8,318 nt of DNA, from the NCBI GenBank assembly GCA_028286165.1, contig JAPYMU010000060.1, positions 1 through 8,318 of the forward strand, given 5' to 3'. How positions within the stretch are numbered: position 1 is the first letter of the stretch; the number at the start of each line of letters is the position of its first letter. This document shows, in pieces, positions 1-7,458 of this stretch. Made by a program: the position numbers and the translations under genes. The stretch is from Spongiicolonus versatilis (GTDB lineage: Bacteria; Pseudomonadota; Gammaproteobacteria; Arenicellales; Spongiicolonaceae). The notes under the pieces are model-generated. The model was not told the origin of the DNA and searched no databases. It saw only the letters and a list, made by a program, of their open reading frames with translations.

Positions 1-141
1 TTCGTCGCCGGCCGCCGCGGCTACATCGACGATGTCATCTTCCCCCGCGACACCCGCAAACGCCTGTGCCGCTCACTCACCATGCTGCGGGATAAAAAAC
101 TGGAAAATCCGTGGCGAAAGCATGGGAATATTCCGTTATAA
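1..141 (+). CDS. pccB: Propionyl-CoA carboxylase beta subunit, C-terminal end only
   Basis: The window opens inside this gene; only the last 46 codons and the TAA stop are present. The frame reads FVAGRRGYIDDVIFP, then RDTRKRL, then a short helix, and ends RKHGNIPL. The G-Y-I-D-D-V-I-P segment followed by R-T-R and a terminal K-H-G-N-I-P-L is the characteristic C-terminus of the carboxyltransferase (beta) subunit of propionyl-CoA carboxylase, which moves the carboxyl group from carboxybiotin to propionyl-CoA. Its partner pccA lies 1.5 kb downstream, with accessory genes between them, which supports PccB over other acyl-CoA carboxylase beta chains. The last codons and the stop lie inside a 26-base repeat (124-149) that recurs before pccA. 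Confidence 0.88.
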   Translation, partial: FVAGRRGYIDDVIFPRDTRKRLCRSLTMLRDKKLENPWRKHGNIPL

Positions 142-149
142 TGACGGAC
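124..149 (+). repeat. Dyad repeat copy 1 (TATAATG core), across the pccB stop
   Basis: The core is a 5-bp inverted repeat, TCCGT (132-136) and ACGGA (144-148), around the 7-base spacer TATAATG (137-143). It overlaps the last pccB codons and the TAA stop. A second small palindrome, GGAATATTCC (125-134), abuts it. The 26 bases match copy 3 (1560-1585) at 23 positions. TATAAT at 137-142 looks like a sigma-70 -10 box, and a start near 149-150 would suit the gene at 172. However, no TTGACA-like hexamer sits 16-18 bases upstream. Promoter, operator and recombination core are all possible. Confidence 0.6.
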
Positions 150-171
150 GGAGATGCCGGAGACCGATCAA

Positions 172-762
172 ATGACGACTTTGTTCGTTAACCACCGCCG
201 CGAGAAGTTGCTGAATGCGATTGCGTATTTCACCCGCAACACGCGGCGCTGTCACACGCTCAAGTTATTCAAACTGCTTAATTTCCTGGATTTTGAGCAC
301 TACCGCCAGACCGGCAGGTCGGTTACCGGGCTCAGTTACCAGGCGTTTCCGAAAGGTCCGGTTCCCGGCGAGTTGCTTAATGAAATCCGGCAGAAATCCG
401 GAAAAGAAACTTCCGACCTGATGGTCAGGGAAACGTTTGACGACATGAGCGGAGAAGTTCTCAGGCGGGATTTTGGAGTCCCCAAGGACTTCGATGAATC
501 ATATTTCACTCCGCGCGAGTTGGAAATTATGGAACGGTTGGTTTTATTTTTCGATGAAGCCGGCTCCAATGACATGAGTGCGTACTCTCATGACCCCAAA
601 CTGCCGTGGAAAAAAATATATGGCAAGGGTGAGGGCACCGGATGCACGATTCCCTACGAATTGGCGTTGGAGGCAACGCCGGTTGTCCACGACGAGCCGA
701 CCATTGAAAAAGAGGAAATGCTGATGCTGAAAGATGTTTTTCAGGGAACCGGGTTGCGGTAA
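172..762 (+). CDS. Panacea-domain (DUF4065/SocA-like) protein, probable PanA antitoxin
   Basis: This 196-residue protein has the Panacea (DUF4065) pattern. An N-terminal helix, REKLLNAIAYFTRNT (residues 10-24), is followed by LKLFKLLNFLDFEHYRQTGR (30-49), G-P-V-P at 62-65, and a C-terminal SHDPKLPW (139-146). Panacea proteins commonly act as antitoxins that neutralise a toxin encoded beside them, and some relatives (SocA) are proteolytic adaptors. The next gene overlaps the stop by one base, as expected of a TA pair. I chose the ATG at 172 because GGAG (159-162) lies 9 bases upstream. The in-frame ATG at 154 would leave GGAG directly touching the start codon. Base composition is visibly less GC-rich than the flanking carboxylase genes, suggesting acquisition. 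The domain call is firm; the antitoxin role is inferred from the family and context. Confidence 0.8.
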   Translation: MTTLFVNHRREKLLNAIAYFTRNTRRCHTLKLFKLLNFLDFEHYRQTGRSVTGLSYQAFPKGPVPGELLNEIRQKSGKETSDLMVRETFDDMSGEVLRRDFGVPKDFDESYFTPRELEIMERLVLFFDEAGSNDMSAYSHDPKLPWKKIYGKGEGTGCTIPYELALEATPVVHDEPTIEKEEMLMLKDVFQGTGLR

Positions 763-1157
763 TGGCTGGAGAACTGAAAATCGGAGCGGTTTTGCGCCAT
801 CGAGACTTTGAATTTGAAGATGGTACAAAACGCGATAAGTATCTGGTGGTGCTCGGCGCCAAGCCCGGGCGCGATTATTTATGTGCGTTGACCACCTCAA
901 AGCAGTGGAGAATAAAGGCTGAGAGAGGATGTCAGCGCTATTTTTTTGTCCGGGGGGACGGCAAAAATTTTTTCCCAAAAGACACGTGGGTGGTGTTATC
1001 CGCCCCGGTTATCATGAGCCGAGCCGAAGCGGCGGCCAAAATCATGAAGGACATATTGCAAATAGAGGGAAACCTCAAAGAAAACATCATCGGCGAGATT
1101 CGCCACTGTCTGAAAGGTTCCCGGGACATCAGCAGGAAGCAAAAGCAACTTCTTTGA
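762..1157 (+). CDS. Small Panacea-partner protein, putative toxin (PanT-like)
   Basis: This is a 131-residue protein. Its ATG shares one base with the upstream stop (TAATG), so translation is probably coupled. The nearest Shine-Dalgarno-like sequence, AGGG at 743-746, is rather far away. The N-terminal half looks beta-rich: IGAVLRHRDF (7-16), KYLVVLGAK (26-34), YLCALTTSK (39-47), RYFFVR (59-64) and FFPKDTWVVL (70-79). The C-terminal 50 residues look helical and basic. Strands opening with a G-x-V-L segment, followed by a 'VVLG' strand and a 'CALTTSK' strand, recall the SH3-like barrel of MazF/PemK ribonucleases. That is a weak resemblance, and I cannot name catalytic residues. Position as the second gene after a Panacea gene is the main argument for a toxin. 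No signal peptide or membrane segment is visible. Confidence 0.6.
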   Translation: MAGELKIGAVLRHRDFEFEDGTKRDKYLVVLGAKPGRDYLCALTTSKQWRIKAERGCQRYFFVRGDGKNFFPKDTWVVLSAPVIMSRAEAAAKIMKDILQIEGNLKENIIGEIRHCLKGSRDISRKQKQLL

Positions 1158-1173
1158 CGGCAATTGCTTTTTT
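1141..1173 (+). terminator. Possible weak terminator after the putative TA pair
   Basis: AAAAGCAA (1141-1148) and TTGCTTTT (1164-1171) form an 8-bp A/T-rich stem with a 15-base loop containing the upstream gene's stop codon, and two further T residues follow. The stem uses much of the T tract itself and has only two G-C pairs, so termination would be weak. Confidence 0.3.
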
Positions 1174-1331
1174 CTGTAAAAATCTAATATGGATATTGCC
1201 ATAATAAAAATGCGCTAATTCTCCATCATGTTCCCTGCCAAAAACCGGAAAATCTGCGGCGGGGTTCCGCTACAATGGCGGTGGTCAATGTTTCCGCCGC
1301 AAATCACTGGTTACACATCAGAGGTGAAACA
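1158..1331. other. AT-rich intergenic stretch before the methyltransferase remnant
   Basis: No intact gene is visible here. The first 100 bases are AT-rich and include a minor inverted repeat, TATGG/CCATA (about 1190-1205). Dyad repeat copy 2 lies at 1258-1283. From the ATG at 1275 a frame stays open into the methyltransferase remnant, reading NHWLHIRGET just before 1332, but I cannot say that this part was ever coding. Confidence 0.5.
1258..1283 (+). repeat. Dyad repeat copy 2 (TACAATG core)
   Basis: CCGC (1267-1270) and GCGG (1278-1281) flank the spacer TACAATG (1271-1277). The match to copy 3 is 19 of 26 bases, concentrated in the core; the shared consensus of all three copies is TTCCGYTAYAATGRCGG. 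TACAAT could serve as a -10 box for a gene starting at 1332-1336. No -35-like hexamer is visible at normal spacing. Confidence 0.5.
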
Positions 1332-1527
1332 ATGAATGACAAAGTTTTGCGGCTCCGGCACCACATTGCTGGCGGCGCAGAATCTGGGCCGGCGCTAGGT
1401 CGGCGTTGACGAGTCCGAACAAGCCATTCGTGTTGCACAATGCCGCCTCGCCGCCGCCGGCAACAGCAACTACAAATTCCTCGTTCATGACCGCGGCGCG
1501 CTTTACCGGAAAGCGGCAGGCGCTTAG
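1332..1527 (+). pseudogene. Remnant of an N4/N6-type DNA methyltransferase C-terminal region
   Basis: In the frame beginning ATG 1336 the sequence reads MTKF-CGSGTTLLAAQNLGRR, then an in-frame TAG (1396-1398), then VGVDESEQAIRVAQCRLAAA and on to a second TAG at 1525-1527. F-x-G-S-G-T-T-L-A-A-x-x-L-G-R-R followed by V-G-V-D-x-S-x-x-A-I and R-L is methyltransferase motif I (AdoMet binding) plus the conserved strand after it, as in N4/N6 DNA methylases. The amber codon sits where the family usually has an aromatic residue between GRR and VGVD. Just upstream, in another frame, ATG 1332 gives MNDKVL, which fits the residues that normally precede D-x-F-C-G-S-G, so a frameshifting deletion has probably occurred near 1345-1348. 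All target-recognition and catalytic motifs are missing. GAGGTG (1321-1326) lies near the ATGs, but only a 20-residue peptide would be made. I consider it non-functional. Confidence 0.75.
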
Positions 1528-1635
1528 TGCCGCCGTTCCCGCAGTCCGGGCGTGCCGGCGGGAGTATTCCGCTATAATGGCGGACACCGTTCCCGGGAAA
1601 GAATTTTCCGCGCTTAATTTGCTTCCATAAATTTC
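1528..1635. other. Leader region of pccA
   Basis: This holds dyad repeat copy 3 and then about 50 bases that become AT-rich towards the pccA start. A small hairpin, GGAAA/TTTCC, lies just after the repeat. No Shine-Dalgarno sequence is visible in the 15 bases before the pccA ATG. No gene is seen. Confidence 0.5.
1560..1585 (+). repeat. Dyad repeat copy 3 (TATAATG core), probable pccA promoter region
   Basis: TCCGC (1568-1572) and GCGGA (1580-1584) flank TATAATG (1573-1579). Compared with copy 1 there are three differences in 26 bases. Two of them (T to C on the left arm, A to G on the right arm) compensate each other, so the stem is kept. TATAAT at 1573-1578 would start transcription near 1585, giving pccA a leader of about 50 bases. 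No good -35 hexamer is present. Confidence 0.6.
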
Positions 1636-3632
<1,997 letters not shown>

Positions 3633-3636
<4 letters not shown>

Positions 3637-4628
3637 GCGCGGCGCCCGCCGGTATCGCCGAACTTGCCGCCGCGGTCGCCAGGGGTGAGCGCCGCGCGCT
3701 GGCGCGTGCCGTTACTTTGGCTGAGTCAACTCGTGACGTGGACCGTGAACATGCCGGGCAACTGCTGGCATGTGTCGCCGGCCGTGCCGGGGGCGCGCTG
3801 CGACTCGGCGTAAGCGGCGCGCCGGGCGTCGGCAAGTCCACTTTCATTGAATCCTTCGGCAGCCGCCTCGCCGACCGCGGCCGCAAACTGGCGGTGCTCG
3901 CCGTGGACCCGTCGTCGGCCGCCGCCGCCGGCGCCATCCTCGGCGACAAGACGCGCATGGCGGACCTCACCCGCCGCGCCGAAGTGTTCATCCGGCCATC
4001 GCCGGCCGGTGCCGTGCTGGGCGGCGTCGCCCGCCACACCCGCGAGGCGGTGCTGCTGTGCGAAGCCGCCGGCTACGACACGGTCATCGTGGAGACGGTC
4101 GGCGTCGGCCAGTCCGAGGTGGCGGCGGCGGCGGTCACCGACCTGCTGCTGCTGCTGCTGTCGCCGGTGGCCGGCGATGAGTTGCAGGGCATCAAGCGCG
4201 GCGTGATGGAGTTGGCCGATGTGGTGGCGGTGAATAAAGCCGACGGCGAAACCCGCACCGCCGCCACCCGCACCGCCGCCGAATGCCGCGCCGCGCTCAA
4301 CCTGGTGCGGCCGCGCAGCCGCGCCTGGCGCGCCGAGGTGCTCACCTGCTCGGCGCGCAGCGGTGAGGGCTTGGCGGCGGTGGAAGACGCGGTCGCGCGC
4401 TGCCACAAGGCGCTGGCCGAGAGCGGCGAGTTGGAACAGCGCCGCGCGGCGCAGCGCGAAGAGTGGCTGTGGAGCGAGGCCGCGCAGACGCTTCTGGATG
4501 CGCTGCGCCGCGACAAAAAAGCGGCCGCGCTGGCGCCGAAGTTGCTGCGCGCGGTGGCGGCCGGCGACATGACCGTCACCGCCGCCGCCGGAAAACTGGC
4601 CGGGGTTAAAAAATGCTCGGCAAACTGA
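3633..4628 (+). CDS. meaB: Methylmalonyl-CoA mutase-associated GTPase MeaB
   Basis: This 331-residue G3E-family GTPase protects B12-dependent methylmalonyl-CoA mutase and gates cofactor loading. Visible motifs are the Walker A loop GAPGVGKST (62-70), VDPSS (91-95), LGDKTRM (103-109), RPSPAG with LGGVARHT (121-136), the ETVGVGQSE switch (154-162), GDELQGIKRGVMELAD (181-196) and the guanine-specificity motif NKAD (201-204). The start is a TTG at 3633 overlapping the pccA stop by four bases (TTGA), with GGAG (3621-3624) 8 bases upstream; no ATG gives the full N-terminal domain. Its 3' end overlaps mce by 16 bases, so all three are one operon. The mutase is not in the window. The segments after VDPSS and RPSP are alanine-rich compared with the usual serine/glycine-rich forms, but all nucleotide-binding motifs remain. 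Confidence 0.92.
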
Positions 4629-5017
4629 ACCACGTCGCCATCGCCACCGCCGACCTGGCCGGGGCGGTGAAGGTCTACCGCGAAATGTTAGGCGCGGAAG
4701 TGTCGGCGCCGCTGGACCTGCCGCAGCACGGCGTGACCACGGTTTTCGTCACCCTGCCCAACATCAAAATTGAATTAATGGCGCCGCTGGGCGACAACTC
4801 GCCCATCGCCAATTTTCTCGCCCGCCGCCCGGCCGGCGGCATGCACCATTTGTGTTTTGAGGTGGACGACATCACCGCCGCGCGCGACCGCATCATCGCC
4901 GCCGGCGGCAGCGTCCTCGGCGACGGCAAACCAGCCGCCGGCGCGCACGGCAAGCCGGTGCTGTTTTTGCATCCCAAAGATTTTTGCGGCACGTTGATTG
5001 AGTTGGAGGAGGTGTGA
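4613..5017 (+). CDS. mce: Methylmalonyl-CoA epimerase (VOC fold)
   Basis: This 134-residue, full-length protein interconverts (S)- and (R)-methylmalonyl-CoA, linking propionyl-CoA carboxylase to the mutase. It is a vicinal-oxygen-chelate metalloenzyme with two repeated beta-alpha-beta-beta-beta units. It opens KLNHVAIATADLAGAVKVYR (4-23), then has IKIELMAPLGDNSPIANFL (51-69) and GGMHHLCFEVDDI (75-87), and closes LFLHPKDFCGTLIELEEV (117-134). Likely metal ligands are H7, one of H78/H79, and E130, with another side chain near Q38 or E54; these are assigned by comparison with the family. The ATG lies inside the end of meaB (16-base overlap) with only a weak GGGG upstream, so translation is probably coupled. 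A GC-rich hairpin follows the stop. Confidence 0.92.
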   Translation: MLGKLNHVAIATADLAGAVKVYREMLGAEVSAPLDLPQHGVTTVFVTLPNIKIELMAPLGDNSPIANFLARRPAGGMHHLCFEVDDITAARDRIIAAGGSVLGDGKPAAGAHGKPVLFLHPKDFCGTLIELEEV

Positions 5018-5019
5018 CG

Positions 5020-5048
5020 CGCCCGGCCGGCGGCTGGCGGCCGCGTTT
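5020..5048 (+). terminator. Probable terminator of the pccA-meaB-mce operon
   Basis: CGGCCG (5024-5029) and CGGCCG (5038-5043) form a 6-bp GC stem with an 8-base loop. A further two pairs can form if two bases bulge. The stem is followed on the plus strand by GTTTACTTT, a broken T tract. It fills the short gap between the convergent mce and nitroreductase stops. The minus-strand side has no T tract, so it would act in one direction only. Confidence 0.4.
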
Positions 5049-5661
5049 ACTTTGCCAGTGCGGCGCGCGCGTTTCCGCGCAGCCGCACCTCGCTCAGCGG
5101 TTTGCGCGGCGACGGTTTTTCGCGCGCGGCCAGGTCGGCCGGCAGTTTGCCCGGCTGGTCGAGCGCGCCGACGGCAAAACCGCACACCACCGCAAACTTG
5201 TCCTCAGGCACGCCCAATTTTTTGTGCACCTCGCCGCGCTTGATGCCGGCCATGCCGTGGGCGTACAGGCCGTGCCGTGACGCCTGCAACGCCAGCGACA
5301 TCCACGCCGCGCCGCAGTCAAAAACCGCATGGCGGTTTTCGCCGCCGTTGCGGGCAAAATGTTTGCGCGCGCAGATGAAACCGATGAGGGCGGCGTCCCT
5401 GGCCCAACTCTGGTTGCCCTCGTTCAGCAGGCTGAGAAACAAATCAAACTCGCCGTCGCCCGGCGCCAGAAAAATCCACGGCTGCTCGTTGTAGCACGAC
5501 GGCGCCCAGCGCGCCGCATCAAAAAGGGAATCCAGAATCTCATCCGGAATTTCCGCCCGGCGCAGCGCGCGCGGCGACCAGCGGCGGCTGAACAGCGCAT
5601 CGGTGGCGGCCAGCGGGTCGCGGTTTTCGTAGTTCACTTTAATGTGGCTGGAAAATTTCAT
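5047..5661 (-). CDS. Nitroreductase-family protein (FMN oxidoreductase)
   Basis: This 204-residue protein has the nitroreductase fold signature. RRWSPRAL (26-33) is the FMN phosphate-binding region. Then come I-P-D-E-I-L-D-S-L-F-D-A-A-R (38-51), APSCYNEQPWIFL (53-65) and a C-terminal core ENRHAVFDCGAAWMSLALQA (108-127) with GLYAHGMAGI (131-140). Such enzymes are soluble FMN-dependent NAD(P)H oxidoreductases acting on nitroaromatics, quinones, flavins or enones; the substrate cannot be told here. The frame is open a further 51 codons upstream, but that part runs antisense-like through tusA, so I place the start at 5661. A G-rich stretch sits just upstream, 13 bases after the tusA stop. It is therefore probably the second gene of a tusA operon. 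Confidence 0.85.
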   Translation of the reverse strand: MKFSSHIKVNYENRDPLAATDALFSRRWSPRALRRAEIPDEILDSLFDAARWAPSCYNEQPWIFLAPGDGEFDLFLSLLNEGNQSWARDAALIGFICARKHFARNGGENRHAVFDCGAAWMSLALQASRHGLYAHGMAGIKRGEVHKKLGVPEDKFAVVCGFAVGALDQPGKLPADLAAREKPSPRKPLSEVRLRGNARAALAK

Positions 5662-5674
5662 GGTCGCCCCCGGC

Positions 5675-5950
5675 TCAGCCGCCTTTTTTAATGTAAAACT
5701 CCGAGCGCTCGCCGGCTTCAACGATGCCCACCAGGTCATGCGGCGCGCGCACGCACCACGATTTGAAATCAAGCGGCGCCAGCGGGTCGGTGGCATGCAC
5801 ATGCAAAACTTCACCGGCGCGCATTTTGTTCAACTCGGCTTTCGCTTTAAGAATGGGCAGCGGACAGTGCAGCCCGCTGGCGTCCAGCACGCGCTGCGGG
5901 CGGAGGCCGGCGATGGCAGCGGCGTTGTCGGCGTTTGCGGCGATGGACAT
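5675..5950 (-). CDS. TusA-family sulfur carrier protein
   Basis: This 91-residue protein has the TusA/SirA signature: LDASGLHCPLPILKAKAELN (22-41) with the CPxP motif C29-P30-L31-P32, then GEVLHVHATDPLAPLDFKSW (46-65) and a last strand EFYIKKGG. C29 would carry the persulfide. Family roles include sulfur relay for tRNA 2-thiolation, molybdenum cofactor chemistry and sulfur oxidation; without neighbouring dsr or tus genes the exact role is open. I place the start at 5950 (ATG TCC ATC). The upstream ATG at 5995 would add 15 residues not typical of the family and would overlap glpK. No Shine-Dalgarno precedes 5950, and the palindromic -10 lies only about 8 bases away, so the transcript may be leaderless. 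The nitroreductase gene follows 13 bases downstream. Confidence 0.87.
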   Translation of the reverse strand: MSIAANADNAAAIAGLRPQRVLDASGLHCPLPILKAKAELNKMRAGEVLHVHATDPLAPLDFKSWCVRAPHDLVGIVEAGERSEFYIKKGG

Positions 5951-5967
5951 GGCTGTGATTATAATCC
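5935..5967. promoter_or_regulatory. Divergent tusA/glpK promoter with palindromic -10
   Basis: GATTATAATC (5957-5966) is a perfect palindrome. It provides TATAAT on the plus strand (5960-5965, towards glpK) and the same hexamer on the minus strand (5963-5958, towards tusA). On the plus side TTGCGG (5935-5940) is a possible -35 at the long spacing of 19 bases. Transcription would start about 14 bases before the glpK ATG, leaving just room for its GAGG site. The minus-side start would fall at or next to the tusA ATG. This is inferred from sequence only. Confidence 0.5.
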
Positions 5968-5985
5968 GGGCCCGGCGAGGATAAA

Positions 5986-7458
5986 ATGAACGCACCCCAC
6001 ATCCTGGCCCTGGACCAGGGCACCACCAGCACCCGCGCGATTTTGTTTGACCGCGCCGGCCGTGCGCTGCACACCGCGCAGCAGGAACTCACCCAGCACT
6101 ACCCCGCCGACGGCCGCGTGGAGCACGACGCCGGGGAAATCGCGCGGTCGGCGGTGAAGGTCTGCAACGAAGCGCTCGCGTTTGCGCAGCAAAAATCGCT
6201 GACGGTGGCCGCCGCCGGCATCACCAACCAGCGCGAAACCACCGTGGTGTGGGACAAAAAAACCGGCGCGCCCATCGCCAACGCCATTGTCTGGCAGGAC
6301 CGCCGCACCGCCGACGTGTGCGATGCATTGCGCAAGCGCGGCCTTGAGTCCGAAATCACCGCGCGCACCGGCCTGCTCGCCGACCCCTATTTTTCCGCGA
6401 CCAAAATCGCCTGGCTGCTGGACCACGTCAGCGGCGCAAGAAAGCGCGCCGCCGCCGGCGAACTGCTGTTCGGCACCACCGACTGCTATCTCATCTGGCA
6501 TTTGGGCGGCGGCAAGGTGCACGCCACCGACGCCACCAACGCCTCGCGCACGTCGCTGTTCAACATCCACACCCAGCAGTGGGACGACGCCCTGCTGGAA
6601 ATGTTCCAGGTGCCGCGCGCCATGCTGCCCGAGGTTAAGAACTGCGCCGACGACTACGGCAGCGCCGCACTGCTGCCCGGCGCGCCGGCGGTGTGCGGCG
6701 TCGCCGGCGACCAGCAGGCCGCCGCTTTCGGCCAGGCCTGCTTCACCCCCGGCATGGTCAAGAGCACCTACGGCACCGGCTGCTTTGCCCTGATGAACAC
6801 CGGCGCCGCCGCCGTCCCCTCCACCCGCCGCCTGCTCACCACCGTCGCCTGCCGCCTGGGCGGCGCCGTCACCTACGCATTGGAAGGCTCGGTGTTCAAC
6901 GCCGGCACCGCCGTGCAATGGCTGCGCGACAACCTGCATTTAATTAAAAGCGCCGCCGCCAGCGAGGCCGCCGCCAGGGCCGCTGATGGCGACTCCGGCG
7001 TGGTTTTTGTCCCCGCCTTCACCGGCCTCGGCGCGCCCCATTGGGACGCCCGCGCGCGCGGCGGCATTTTCGGCCTCACCCGCGCCACCACCGCCGGCGA
7101 CATCGTGCGCGCCGCGCTGGAGGCGGTGTGCCACCAGACCCGCGACCTGCTCAGTGCCATGGACGACTACGGCGCGCCGCAATCATTGCGCGTGGACGGC
7201 GGCATGGCGGCCAACAACTGGCTGATGCAGCGCCTCGCCGACATCGCCAACCTCAAAGTGGAACGCCCGGCGGTCATCGAAACCACCGCCCTCGGCGCCG
7301 CCCTCCTGGCCGGCCTGCACTGCGGCGTCTACCCGGACACCGAAGCCATCACCGCCAACCACCGCGTGGAAAAAGTGTTCACGCCAAAGATGAAAGAATC
7401 GACGCGGGCGGCGCTGCTGCAGCAGTGGACCGACGCGGTGGGGCGGGTGCGGAGTTGA
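5986..7458 (+). CDS. glpK: Glycerol kinase
   Basis: This 490-residue FGGY-family kinase phosphorylates glycerol with ATP to sn-glycerol 3-phosphate in the cytoplasm. LALDQGTTSTRAILFD (7-22) is the N-terminal phosphate-binding loop. NQRETT (81-86) includes the glycerol-binding R83. YFSATKIAWLLDH (135-147) matches the first FGGY signature. GVAGDQQAA (238-246) holds the catalytic-base aspartate D242, and STYGTGCF (260-267) binds phosphate. GLGAPHWDARARGGIFGLTR (347-366) and the following segment match the second signature, and VDGGMAANNWLMQ (403-415) is the C-terminal adenine-site region. Length is close to the family norm near 500. GAGG (5977-5980) lies 5 bases before the ATG. No glpD, glpF or glpR is visible. 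All key residues are present. Confidence 0.95.
   Translation: MNAPHILALDQGTTSTRAILFDRAGRALHTAQQELTQHYPADGRVEHDAGEIARSAVKVCNEALAFAQQKSLTVAAAGITNQRETTVVWDKKTGAPIANAIVWQDRRTADVCDALRKRGLESEITARTGLLADPYFSATKIAWLLDHVSGARKRAAAGELLFGTTDCYLIWHLGGGKVHATDATNASRTSLFNIHTQQWDDALLEMFQVPRAMLPEVKNCADDYGSAALLPGAPAVCGVAGDQQAAAFGQACFTPGMVKSTYGTGCFALMNTGAAAVPSTRRLLTTVACRLGGAVTYALEGSVFNAGTAVQWLRDNLHLIKSAAASEAAARAADGDSGVVFVPAFTGLGAPHWDARARGGIFGLTRATTAGDIVRAALEAVCHQTRDLLSAMDDYGAPQSLRVDGGMAANNWLMQRLADIANLKVERPAVIETTALGAALLAGLHCGVYPDTEAITANHRVEKVFTPKMKESTRAALLQQWTDAVGRVRS

Noticed and set aside
1406..1630. 74-codon plus-strand frame between the methyltransferase remnant and pccA
   Set aside because: It runs through the methyltransferase remnant in the wrong frame, has no ribosome binding site and no recognisable motif.
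4143..4160. Six consecutive CTG codons in meaB, a possible slippage tract
   Set aside because: A leucine-rich strand is normal here before the GDELQG segment, so the run is better explained by codon preference.
3726..4406. 226-codon minus-strand frame opposite meaB
   Set aside because: Low-complexity translation (runs of Q, R and G) from GC-rich codons; meaB is clearly the real gene.
5662..5814. 51-codon upstream extension of the nitroreductase frame
   Set aside because: It overlaps tusA on the same strand in a different frame and shows no nitroreductase similarity; the ATG at 5661 gives the normal N-terminus.
5959..6939. 326-codon minus-strand frame opposite glpK
   Set aside because: Gly/Ala/Val-rich with no motifs. 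glpK is unambiguous on the plus strand, and GC-biased third positions keep antisense frames open.
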